Positions 1-5,494 of a stretch of DNA of 5,522 bases are shown piece by piece. The stretch lies in the NCBI GenBank assembly GCA_007136145.1, contig SLHN01000305.1, forward strand, positions 1-5,522, read 5' to 3'. The stretch comes from Thioalkalivibrio sp. (GTDB lineage Bacteria; Pseudomonadota; Gammaproteobacteria; Ectothiorhodospirales; Ectothiorhodospiraceae). The notes beneath the pieces were generated by a model. The model did no database searches. It was not told where the DNA came from and worked only from the letters and a program-made list of their open reading frames with translations. A program made the translations under genes and the position numbers. The stretch's first letter is position 1; each line of letters begins with the position of its first letter.

Positions 1-129
1 GAGTTCCCGGAAGTGTGCGAGTTGGGCCTTGCTCATGTATTCCTCGCCCGCCTCGATCTCGTATGCCGCGATGCCGCTGGCGACCATGTGCTTGGAAGAG
101 GGCTTGGTGTTGTTCGGGTCTGCAGCCAT
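1..129 (-). CDS. dksA: RNA polymerase-binding transcription factor DksA, N-terminal part (3' end outside window)
   Basis: Reading the minus strand from the ATG at 129-127 gives 43 codons that run off the window edge at base 1. The segment with residues GEEYM and KAQLAHF matches the E. coli DksA stretch GEEYMNEAQLAHF, which lies just before the coiled-coil. DksA inserts that coiled-coil into the RNA polymerase secondary channel and, with ppGpp, represses rRNA promoters and activates amino-acid synthesis promoters. Only the variable N-terminal tail and the start of the conserved region are visible; the acidic coiled-coil tip and the zinc-finger cysteines would lie outside. The start is supported by a GGAG (minus strand, bases 143-140) ten bases upstream; no better ATG is in frame. 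Its reading direction is the same as xseA, but 252 bases separate them, so it probably has its own promoter. Identification is by family resemblance to a short segment and is fairly firm. Confidence 0.9.
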   Translation of the reverse strand, partial: MAADPNNTKPSSKHMVASGIAAYEIEAGEEYMSKAQLAHFREL

Positions 130-161
130 CGTCGCTGATCTCCAGGGTAAAGTGGGCGCCT

Positions 162-190
162 TTAGTATCAGAGTCGGCGGTCAACGGCAA
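162..190 (-). promoter_or_regulatory. Candidate sigma70 promoter of dksA, extended -10
   Basis: On the minus strand TTGCCG (190-185) and TACTAA (167-162) are separated by exactly 17 bases, and a TG sits one base before the -10 element (extended -10). The hexamers match the consensus at 4/6 and 3/6. A frame-shifted -10, GATACT, matches 4/6 but has poorer spacing. The bases just after the -10 are GC-rich (GGCGCC), the type of discriminator found at promoters that respond to ppGpp/DksA. The expected start near 155 would leave a leader of about 25 bases with GGAG before the ATG. Autoregulation of dksA is known in E. coli; that it happens here is inference. Confidence 0.45.
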
Positions 191-288
191 GCCCGCGCAG
201 CGGGATTTTGGTGGGATTCACCGGTCGGCGGCCGGTGTTCCTGATGAGCGGGGGCGCTGGCCGGAAAGGATTCGTGTGGGGGCATGGC

Positions 289-360
289 ATGAAGGGCCAA
301 CGGCCCGACACCCTGATCTTCGGTGTCGAGGGAACTCTTGCCGATAGCGACCGTGACGGT
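289..360 (+). pseudogene. Remnant of a CbbY-like HAD hydrolase, N-terminal stub only
   Basis: From the ATG at 289 the plus strand encodes about 24 residues ending in LIFGVEGTLADSDRDG. This closely follows the N-terminal motif I of CbbY-type haloacid-dehalogenase phosphatases, typically LIFDVDGTLADTERDG. Two changes matter: the nucleophile aspartate is Gly and the second, general acid/base aspartate is Glu (GVEGT instead of DVDGT), so the product could not be an active phosphatase. After about base 360 the resemblance stops. The frame stays open to 648, but only because it then runs antisense through the 3' end of xseA. The stub therefore looks like the leftover of a gene whose body was deleted when the present xseA-dksA junction formed. 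A G-rich stretch just before the ATG could be an old ribosome site. The similarity is read by eye over roughly 16 residues, so chance is unlikely but not excluded. Confidence 0.5.
306..328. repeat. Perfect 7-bp stem-loop between xseA and dksA
   Basis: CGACACC (306-312) pairs with GGTGTCG (322-328) around a 9-base loop. Close by, CGACC/GGTCG (348-362) forms a second short palindrome about 20 bases past the xseA stop, and GGGCC/GGCCC (294-298/302-306) a third. None is followed by a T-run on the minus strand, so a classical intrinsic terminator for xseA is not supported, although the cluster could stop or protect the xseA transcript. All three lie inside the decayed HAD stub. Confidence 0.3.
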
Positions 361-381
361 CGTTGCGAGCCGAGCTGGTCT

Positions 382-1815
382 TCAGACCTTTTCCGCGGGG
401 TGAATCTCGAGTACCCGGAGGTCGAGTTCGCCATCCGCCAGATGCGCTCGAACCCGCTCGTTGGCCAGTCGTGGATCCGCGGCTCGAATGACTTGTTGAT
501 CCGTCGTCATCAGGATGCTGTAACCTCGTTGCAGGACGGCTTCGGGATCCATGGCGCGGAGCCTGTCGGCATAGGCCGCAACCCTCGCCCTTTCCCGATC
601 CAGCCGACTTCGCAGCTCCCGCTGCAGGCGTTCCCGATCGTTTCGTAATCGGTCCCGCAGTGGCCGCAGCCGCCGGTCCGGGTTTACCTGGAGCAGCCGG
701 TGCCGCAGTTGCCGGAGCTGTGCCTGCGTTGCCCGGATCCGGTGGACAGGGCTGTGCACGCGCAGCGCAAGTGTCAGGTTCCGCAGTCGGGCCTGTTGTC
801 GCTCTGTCTGCCTGCGCGCGCTTCGGTGCAGTCGCTCCCTGAGTTCGTCCACGCGCAGCAGTTGCTGTTCGATCAGGCGGCCAGGCTGGGCGCGTTGCAG
901 GCGTGCCTGCACCTGTGCAAGCTGATTCCGTCGCCCGATGACCCGGTTTTCGAGCACCCTCCGCAACCGGACACCGCAGTCGGCCAAATGCCGTCGCAGG
1001 GCCGCGCCATCCGGGCTCACTGCCTCCGCGGCGGCGGTGGGGGTCGAGGCGCGAAGATCGGCCACATAGTCGGCGATGGTGGTGTCCGTCTCGTGGCCGA
1101 TACCTGTGACCACGGGGATCGGGCAGGCGGCTATCGCGCGTGCAACCGCCTCGTCGTTGAAGGCCCACAGGTCTTCGAGCGAACCGCCGCCGCGCGCAAG
1201 AATCAGTACGTCCACCGCTGCCTCGCGTCCCGCCTGTTCCAATGCGTGTACGATATTGGGGACGGCGGCCGCCCCCTGGACGGGGACCGGGTAAAGCCGG
1301 AAGGGGAGCAGCAGTGGAAAGCGGCGGGCGAGCGTGCGGGCGATGTCGTGACGAACATCTCCCTGTGATGATGTGATCACGCCGATGTGGTGCACCAGCG
1401 AAGGTAATGCGCGCTTGCGTTCGGAGGAAAAGAGCCCCTCTGCCAGAAGGCGTGCCTTCAGACGCTGGTACTCCGCCAACAGCCGGCCCTCGCCCGCAGG
1501 CTCCAGACGTTCGACGACCAGTTGAAACTGCCCGCGAGCGGTGTAGACGCCAGTTCGGCCCAGGGCCAGGACCTTGTCGCCATCGGCAAAGGCGGCGGCA
1601 TTGCGGGCCTGTCCGCGGAACAGCGTACAACTGACGCTGGCCTTGTCGTCCTTCAGCGAGAAGTAGCGGTGACCGGACGCGTAGCTCCGCAGATTGGAGA
1701 CTTCACCCTCGACCCACACCGTGCCGAGGTTGGCCCGCAGGATGTCGTCGGCAAGCTCGTTCAATTCGCTGACGGTAAGGACGCTGCGCTCGTTCGTGAT
1801 GGAGTTTCCGGACAT
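382..1815 (-). CDS. xseA: Exodeoxyribonuclease VII large subunit
   Basis: The protein has 477 residues (E. coli 456). It is the catalytic subunit of exonuclease VII, which with several small XseB subunits degrades single-stranded DNA from both ends into oligonucleotides, without needing a metal ion in E. coli, in mismatch repair and DNA turnover. Residues about 13-110 form the N-terminal OB-fold (TVSELN at 14-19, WVEGEVSN at 34-41, GHRYFSLKD at 49-57). The nuclease domain follows, with GVITS (145-149), ARGGGSLEDLWAFNDE (207-222), GIGHETDTTIAD (238-249) and ADLRASTPTAAAE (252-264). Residues about 270-415 are rich in Arg, Gln and Leu, the expected long coiled-coil that binds XseB, and GYSI at 431-434 marks the C-terminal segment. 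The start at 1815 puts 13 residues before TVS, close to the ten in E. coli; the ATG at 1854 is a possible alternative. Neither has a clear Shine-Dalgarno sequence. The frame is open further upstream but that part resembles nothing. xseA is divergent from guaB, as in E. coli. Confidence 0.96.
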   Translation of the reverse strand: MSGNSITNERSVLTVSELNELADDILRANLGTVWVEGEVSNLRSYASGHRYFSLKDDKASVSCTLFRGQARNAAAFADGDKVLALGRTGVYTARGQFQLVVERLEPAGEGRLLAEYQRLKARLLAEGLFSSERKRALPSLVHHIGVITSSQGDVRHDIARTLARRFPLLLPFRLYPVPVQGAAAVPNIVHALEQAGREAAVDVLILARGGGSLEDLWAFNDEAVARAIAACPIPVVTGIGHETDTTIADYVADLRASTPTAAAEAVSPDGAALRRHLADCGVRLRRVLENRVIGRRNQLAQVQARLQRAQPGRLIEQQLLRVDELRERLHRSARRQTERQQARLRNLTLALRVHSPVHRIRATQAQLRQLRHRLLQVNPDRRLRPLRDRLRNDRERLQRELRSRLDRERARVAAYADRLRAMDPEAVLQRGYSILMTTDQQVIRAADPRLANERVRAHLADGELDLRVLEIHPAEKV

Positions 1816-1820
1816 ACGGC

Positions 1821-1849
1821 AGTATTGGCTGTGTCGTATCGGCAAGCAA
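1821..1849 (-). promoter_or_regulatory. Weak candidate xseA promoter giving a nearly leaderless mRNA
   Basis: Minus-strand TTGCTT (1849-1844) and AATACT (1826-1821) are spaced by 17 bases and match the consensus at 3/6 and 4/6. The -10 element ends only five bases before the xseA ATG, so a normal start site would fall at or within the start codon, in line with the missing ribosome-binding site. An alternative is TTAACA (1859-1854, 5/6) with a 15-base spacer to TACGAC (1838-1833), which has worse spacing. Both are guesses from the sequence. Confidence 0.25.
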
Positions 1850-1904
1850 GCCATGTTAACGCATGGGACCCGTTGAATTGTCGTGCACGCTGGCGCGCCG
1901 ATCG

Positions 1905-1934
1905 AACCCCAAATGCCGGGGTTTCTGCCGGGGT
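1905..1934. repeat. Stem-loop plus 9-base direct repeat in the xseA/guaB divergent region
   Basis: AACCCC (1905-1910) pairs with GGGGTT (1918-1923) around a 7-base loop. The right arm belongs to a direct repeat: TGCCGGGGT occurs at 1914-1922 and again at 1926-1934, a 12-base period, with a looser copy TGCCGGGTT at 1973-1981. No T-run follows, so this is not a terminator. It lies upstream of the promoters of both genes and could be a protein-binding site, but no known regulator's consensus is recognised. Confidence 0.3.
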
Positions 1935-1988
1935 GCTTGCCTTGCCGCTCGGCTACGCATGACCGCACTCGGTGCCGGGTTAGGTCAA

Positions 1989-2036
1989 GGGTCCGATGGA
2001 AATGGCGAATTTTACCTCTCGCTTTACCACGGACCC
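1989..2036. promoter_or_regulatory. Inverted repeat spanning the guaB -35 region, possible operator
   Basis: GGGTCCG (1989-1995) and CGGACCC (2030-2036) are perfect 7-base inverted copies, with centres 41 bases apart, close to four helical turns. The right copy sits between the guaB -35 and -10 elements. A protein binding both halves could close a small loop over the promoter. No PurR-type box (ACGCAAACGTTTGCGT in E. coli) is visible, so nothing ties this to a known purine regulator. Confidence 0.25.
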
Positions 2037-2051
2037 CGCGGATTTTATACT
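2023..2051 (+). promoter_or_regulatory. sigma70-type promoter of guaBA
   Basis: TTTACC (2023-2028, 4/6) and TATACT (2046-2051, 5/6) are separated by the ideal 17 bases. Transcription should start near 2058, giving a leader of about 40 bases before the guaB ATG. The bases after the -10 (GACCGGC) are GC-rich, as in growth-rate and stringently controlled promoters, and E. coli guaB is indeed growth-rate regulated. This is the best promoter in the window. Confidence 0.65.
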
Positions 2052-2087
2052 GACCGGCTATTTCTGTTCTCTCACGCACCAATTCCT

Positions 2088-2091
2088 GGAG
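2088..2091 (+). promoter_or_regulatory. Ribosome-binding site fixing the guaB start
   Basis: GGAG lies six bases before the ATG at 2098. It decides between this start and an in-frame ATG at 1996, which lies upstream of the promoter and would add 34 residues without family counterparts. Confidence 0.8.
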
Positions 2092-2097
2092 ACGCAC

Positions 2098-3558
2098 ATG
2101 CGCATACTCGCTGAAGCCCTCACCTTCGACGATGTGCTTCTGCTTCCCGGGCATTCCACGGTGATGCCGCGTGACGTGGATCTGTCGACCCACCTGACCC
2201 GCGAAATACAGCTTGGCTCCCCTCTGCTGTCGGCGGCCATGGATACCGTGACCGAGGCGCGACTGGCGATCGCCATGGCCCAGGAGGGCGGTGTGGGCAT
2301 CGTGCACAAGAACATGAGTGTGTCGGCGCAGGCCGACCATGTGCGGCAGGTCAAGAAATTCGAGGCTGGCGTGATCAGCGAACCGATTACCGTGGCTCCG
2401 GGCACCAGTATCGGCGAGGTGATGGAGCTGACCCGGGCCAACCGGATCTCCGGTGTTCCGGTCGTGGATGGCACCGATCTGGTGGGGATCGTAACGTCGC
2501 GGGACCTGCGCTTCGAGACCCGCATGAATTCGCCAGTCTCCGAGGTGATGACTCCGAAGGATCGGCTGGTAACGGTGTCAGAGGGTGCCGACAAGGACGA
2601 GGTGATGGCGCTGCTGCACAAGTACCGCATCGAAAAGGTGTTGGTGGTGAACGAGCGCTTCCAGCTCCGCGGCATGATTACCGTGAAGGACATTCAGAAG
2701 TCCTCCGAGCATCCAGGTGCCTGCAAGGACGATCGTGGTCGCCTGCGGGTTGGGGCCGCGGTGGGTGTGGGCGCCGGGACCGATGAGCGGGTTGCGGCAC
2801 TGGTGGAAGCTGGCGTCGATGTGATCGTGGTCGACACCGCTCACGGCCACTCCCAGGGTGTGCTCGACCGCGTCCGCTGGGTCAAGCAGCATTATCCGGA
2901 TGTTCAGGTAATCGGCGGTAACATTGCCACTGGCGACGCCGCCCGCGATCTGGTGGCGGCCGGCGCCGATGCGGTCAAGGTCGGCATCGGTCCGGGATCC
3001 ATTTGCACCACACGCATCGTCGCGGGTGTTGGTGTCCCGCAGATAACCGCGATTGCCAACGTGGCCGCGGCCCTCGAGGGTACCGGCGTGCCGCTGATTG
3101 CCGACGGCGGCGTCCGGTTTTCCGGTGACCTGGCGAAGGCCATCGCGGCGGGTGCCCACAGCGTGATGCTGGGATCGCTGTTCGCCGGGACCGAGGAGGC
3201 GCCGGGCGAGGTCGAGCTCTACCAGGGGCGGTCCTACAAATCCTATCGCGGCATGGGTTCCCTTGGCGCGATGCAGCAGGGTTCCTCGGACCGCTACTTT
3301 CAGGATGCAACCGCCGGTCCGGAAAAATTCGTGCCCGAGGGCATTGAAGGCAGGGTACCGTACAAGGGTTCGATTACCGCGATTATCCACCAACTCACCG
3401 GCGGCCTGCGCTCGTCGATGGGCTACGTCGGCGCACGGTCGATCGAGGAAATGCGGACCAAGCCGCAGTTCGTCCGAGTCACATCCGCGGGGATGCGCGA
3501 AAGCCATGTCCATGACGTCGCGATTACCAAGGAAGCGCCGAACTACCGGCGCGAGTGA
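2098..3558 (+). CDS. guaB: Inosine-5'-monophosphate dehydrogenase
   Basis: The product has 486 residues (E. coli 488). It oxidises IMP to XMP with NAD+ in the cytoplasm, the first committed and rate-limiting step towards guanine nucleotides, and normally works as a tetramer/octamer. The N-terminus EALTFDDVLLLPGHST (6-21) is typical. The (beta/alpha)8 barrel is interrupted at about 92-205 by two CBS domains (SEPITVAPG and SEVMTPKDRLVTV mark their starts), which bind adenine/guanine nucleotides and tune activity. The barrel resumes with RVGAAVG (217-223), DTAHGHS (246-252), GGN (273-275) and the catalytic loop GPGSICTTR (298-306) with the nucleophile Cys303 and the potassium site. IADGGVR (334-340), SYRGMGSLGAM (382-392) and the mobile-flap motif EGRVPY (417-422) complete the active site. 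All key residues are present. It is followed after 159 bases by guaA in the same direction, as in the guaBA operon. Confidence 0.98.
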   Translation: MRILAEALTFDDVLLLPGHSTVMPRDVDLSTHLTREIQLGSPLLSAAMDTVTEARLAIAMAQEGGVGIVHKNMSVSAQADHVRQVKKFEAGVISEPITVAPGTSIGEVMELTRANRISGVPVVDGTDLVGIVTSRDLRFETRMNSPVSEVMTPKDRLVTVSEGADKDEVMALLHKYRIEKVLVVNERFQLRGMITVKDIQKSSEHPGACKDDRGRLRVGAAVGVGAGTDERVAALVEAGVDVIVVDTAHGHSQGVLDRVRWVKQHYPDVQVIGGNIATGDAARDLVAAGADAVKVGIGPGSICTTRIVAGVGVPQITAIANVAAALEGTGVPLIADGGVRFSGDLAKAIAAGAHSVMLGSLFAGTEEAPGEVELYQGRSYKSYRGMGSLGAMQQGSSDRYFQDATAGPEKFVPEGIEGRVPYKGSITAIIHQLTGGLRSSMGYVGARSIEEMRTKPQFVRVTSAGMRESHVHDVAITKEAPNYRRE

Positions 3559-3563
3559 TGGCG

Positions 3564-3600
3564 CGACTCCCCTCCCACGCGGGAGAAGGGTCGGCGTGAT
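3564..3600. repeat. Degenerate REP-like palindromic repeat between guaB and guaA
   Basis: A few bases past the guaB stop, CTCCC (3572-3576) pairs with GGGAG (3581-3585) across an ACGC loop. The stem continues as CCC/GGG (3569-3571/3588-3590) after a bulge of two A. The pattern CCCCTCCCACGCGGGAG followed by AAGGGTCGG resembles the widespread intergenic element with core CCCTCTCCC-N-GGGAGAGGG seen in many GC-rich proteobacteria; this identification is from memory of such elements. There is no T-run, so it would act as an mRNA 3'-end stabiliser or partial attenuator rather than a terminator. Confidence 0.5.
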
Positions 3601-3603
3601 ATC

Positions 3604-3643
3604 GGTGCGGTTCGGCTTCGCCTGACGGCGCCCTACGGGACGC
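3604..3643. repeat. Second intergenic palindrome (GTAGGGTGCG-type repeat, degenerate)
   Basis: Bases 3604-3632 form a symmetric hairpin around TTC (3617-3619): GGC/GCC, GTT/GAC and GGTGC/GCGCC stack with two internal mismatches (3613 x 3623 and 3609 x 3627) and G-T wobbles. Read on the minus strand, CCCGTAGGGCGCCGTCAGGC followed by GAAGCCGAACCGCACC resembles the common intergenic repeat GTAGGGTGCG...CGCACC of proteobacteria (recognised from memory). A small GCGCCC/GGG-A-CGC hairpin (3628-3643) overlaps its right end. It follows the REP-like element directly, so the spacer is largely built from repeats. Confidence 0.45.
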
Positions 3644-3717
3644 ACTTTCAAGTTAACATCCCCCGCAGCCCACGCGCGCTGAAGGGCATGCCGAACGATC
3701 GCGAATTGGATGACGAG

Positions 3718-5295
3718 ATGACTCAGGACGTACACGCGCACCGGATCCTGGTGCTGGACTTTGGTTCCCAGTACACCCAGCTGATCGCCCGCCGTGTTCG
3801 GGAGGCGGGTGTCTATTCGGAAGTCCATCCCTGGGACATGAACTCCGAGGCGATACGCGATTTCGCCCCCAGCGGCATCATCCTTTCGGGTGGCCCCGAG
3901 TCGGTGAACGTCGAGGATCCGCCGCGCGCGGAGGCCCTGGTCTTCGAACTGGGGGTCCCGGTCCTCGGTATCTGCTACGGCATGCAGACCATGGCCGCGC
4001 AAATGGGAGGGAAAGTCGAACCATCGAGCCACCGCGAGTTCGGTTACGCGCAGGTGCGCGCCCGTGGCCACACCCGCCTGCTGACCGATATCGAGGACCA
4101 TACCACGGTCGAGGGCTATGGCCTGCTGGATGTATGGATGTCGCACGGCGACCGTGTCACCGCTCTGCCTCCCGGCTTCAAGCTGATGTGCTCGACCGAC
4201 TCGGCCCCGATAGCCGGCATGGCTGACGAGGAACGCGGGTTCTACGGCCTGCAGTTCCATCCCGAGGTCACGCACACCCGTCAGGGCAAGCGCATCCTGT
4301 CGCGGTTCATCCACGAGATCTGCGGCTGCGAGGACCTGTGGACCGCCGACAATATCATCGACGACATGATCGGCCGTGTGCGCGAGCAGGTCGGCTCCGA
4401 TCACGTGTTGCTGGGTCTCTCCGGCGGGGTGGATTCGTCGGTGGTCGGTGCCCTGCTGCACAAGGCGATCGGGGACCAGCTCACCTGTGTATTCGTCGAC
4501 ACGGGGCTTCTGCGCCTGCACGAGGGTGACCAGGTGATGGCGACCTTCGCCCGGCACATGGGGGTGAAGGTGATCCGGATCGATGCCGAGCAGCGCTTTC
4601 TGAGCGCGCTGGAGGGCGTCACCGACCCCGAGAAGAAGCGCAAGATCATCGGCGGGTTGTTTATCGACGTCTTCGACGAGGAGGCCGGCAAGCTGGTCAA
4701 CGCACGCTGGCTGGCACAGGGGACGATCTATCCGGATGTGATCGAGTCGGCGGGATCCAAGACCGGCAAGGCGCATGTGATCAAGTCGCACCACAATGTC
4801 GGTGGCCTGCCAGAGCACATGAAGATGGGTCTGGTCGAGCCGTTGCGCGAGCTGTTCAAGGACGAGGTGCGCAAGATCGGTGTCGAGCTGGGCCTGCCTT
4901 CCGAGATGGTCTACCGGCACCCGTTCCCCGGCCCGGGGCTGGGCGTGCGGATCCTGGGCGAGGTGAAGAAGGAATACGCCGACCTGCTGCGCCGTGCCGA
5001 CGATATATTCATCGAGGAACTGCGGCGTGCGAATCTGTACGATCAGGTTTCGCAGGCCTTCGCGGTTTTCCTGCCGGTGCGGTCGGTTGGCGTGATGGGC
5101 GACGGGCGCCGCTACGATTACGTGGTCGCACTGCGTGCAGTCGAGACCATCGACTTCATGACCGCGCGTTGGGCGCACCTGCCTTACGAATTTCTCGATC
5201 TTGTTTCTCGTCGAATCATCAACGAGATAGACGGAATATCGCGCGTCACCTACGATATTTCCGGAAAGCCGCCTGCCACAATCGAGTGGGAGTGA
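3718..5295 (+). CDS. guaA: GMP synthase (glutamine-hydrolysing)
   Basis: The product has 525 residues, the same as E. coli GuaA. It converts XMP to GMP using ATP and glutamine. Residues about 9-200 are the class I glutamine amidotransferase: ILSGGPES (55-62), GICYGMQ with Cys86, and FHPEVTH with His181 and Glu183 complete the triad. Residues about 205-400 are the ATP pyrophosphatase, with the PP-loop LSGGVDSS (234-241), AQGTIYPDVIES (333-344) and IKSHHNVGGLP (355-365). The C-terminal dimerisation/XMP-binding domain has HPFPGPGLGVR (401-411), DFMTARWAHLP (479-489) and the tail GKPPATIEWE (516-525). The start at 3718 gives MTQDVHAHRI, matching E. coli MTENIHKHRI; GGA at 3708-3710 is a modest ribosome site, and an ATG at 3688 would add ten unmatched residues. 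Protein conservation is intact to the stop, yet from about codon 488 base composition and codon choice change sharply (CTT, GTT, TCT, CGA, ATA), suggesting that the 3' end was supplied by an integrated element. Confidence 0.98.
   Translation: MTQDVHAHRILVLDFGSQYTQLIARRVREAGVYSEVHPWDMNSEAIRDFAPSGIILSGGPESVNVEDPPRAEALVFELGVPVLGICYGMQTMAAQMGGKVEPSSHREFGYAQVRARGHTRLLTDIEDHTTVEGYGLLDVWMSHGDRVTALPPGFKLMCSTDSAPIAGMADEERGFYGLQFHPEVTHTRQGKRILSRFIHEICGCEDLWTADNIIDDMIGRVREQVGSDHVLLGLSGGVDSSVVGALLHKAIGDQLTCVFVDTGLLRLHEGDQVMATFARHMGVKVIRIDAEQRFLSALEGVTDPEKKRKIIGGLFIDVFDEEAGKLVNARWLAQGTIYPDVIESAGSKTGKAHVIKSHHNVGGLPEHMKMGLVEPLRELFKDEVRKIGVELGLPSEMVYRHPFPGPGLGVRILGEVKKEYADLLRRADDIFIEELRRANLYDQVSQAFAVFLPVRSVGVMGDGRRYDYVVALRAVETIDFMTARWAHLPYEFLDLVSRRIINEIDGISRVTYDISGKPPATIEWE
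5181..5295 (+). other. Low-GC 3' tail of guaA: possible island attachment/replacement segment
   Basis: Counting by hand, 5081-5180 has 66 G+C in 100 bases and 5181-5280 only 49, although both encode equally conserved GuaA sequence. The low value continues downstream (104 of 222 in 5301-5522). Tyrosine-recombinase islands that target a gene's 3' end commonly carry a replacement copy of that end, and guaA is a documented site of this kind. The crossover would then lie near 5170-5190. No integrase and no second copy of the guaA tail is visible in the window, so this is inference. Confidence 0.4.
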
Positions 5296-5393
5296 AAATA
5301 CGTCTTTCAGGGACTATCGGCAGCAATCGGAAAAGCGGTGTAAGTTTCGGATTTTGAAGATTTTACGTCGCATTATCTATCGGTGGCTATCGA

Positions 5394-5415
5394 CGGCAAG
5401 CGGAAACTCTTGCCG
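5394..5415. repeat. Perfect 7-bp stem-loop downstream of guaA
   Basis: CGGCAAG (5394-5400) and CTTGCCG (5409-5415) pair perfectly around an 8-base loop. Bases after the stem on either strand (GTAAAA, or TCGATAG) do not form a T-run, so this is not a standard terminator. It may be an mRNA 3'-end structure or a protein site. Confidence 0.4.
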
Positions 5416-5446
5416 GTAAAAGCGACGGTATCGCAGATCCCTCGAA

Positions 5447-5480
5447 GTATGACTCTCCGAATTACCGTCATGCCTTTTTT
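5447..5480 (+). terminator. Possible intrinsic terminator of guaBA
   Basis: GTATGAC (5447-5453) can pair with GTCATGC (5467-5473), a 7-bp stem with one G-T wobble and a 13-base loop, followed by one C and six T (5475-5480). It is the only hairpin plus T-run on the plus strand after guaA, about 150 bases from the stop. The long loop and modest stem make it weak. It competes with other pairings of the same bases. Confidence 0.35.
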
Positions 5481-5494
5481 CGGTATGACGGTAA
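5462..5494. repeat. 13-bp hairpin with a T-rich loop
   Basis: Bases 5462-5474 and 5482-5494 are inverted copies pairing over 13 positions (12 Watson-Crick and one G-T) around the loop TTTTTTC. It is the longest stem in the window. Neither strand has a T-run after it, so by itself it is not a terminator. The core GACGGTA also occurs at 5424-5430. It could be a recombinase or regulator site, the end of a small mobile repeat, or an mRNA structure. Confidence 0.55.

Noticed and set aside
192..209. CCCGC/GCGGG hairpin followed by ATTTT on the plus strand, resembling a terminator.
   Set aside because: The stem is only five bases and no plus-strand gene upstream would need it; it lies just upstream of the dksA -35 and is more likely incidental.
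218..1630. 470-codon minus-strand frame overlapping xseA.
   Set aside because: Composition dominated by Arg, Pro, Gly and Ala; it is an alternative frame of xseA, whose own frame carries all nuclease motifs.
1816..2340. Upstream extension of the xseA frame to an ATG at 2340.
   Set aside because: It would cross the divergent promoter region and the start of guaB, and the extra residues match nothing in the XseA family.
3654..3659. TAACAT as a -10 box for a separate guaA promoter.
   Set aside because: No acceptable -35 hexamer lies 16-18 bases upstream, so an internal guaA promoter is not supported.
3688..3717. Upstream ATG of guaA adding ten residues.
   Set aside because: The AAGGG before it is only one base from the ATG, too close to act, and the family N-terminus aligns with the ATG at 3718.
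2578..5178. Very long open frame (866 codons) on the minus strand opposite guaB and guaA.
   Set aside because: It is antisense to two unmistakable genes, shows no recognisable family, is His/Arg/Asp-rich as expected of a high-GC shadow frame, and runs across the guaB-guaA spacer.
5169..5357. 62-codon plus-strand frame starting inside guaA.
   Set aside because: Out of frame with guaA, lies mostly within it, has no ribosome site and no recognisable protein features.
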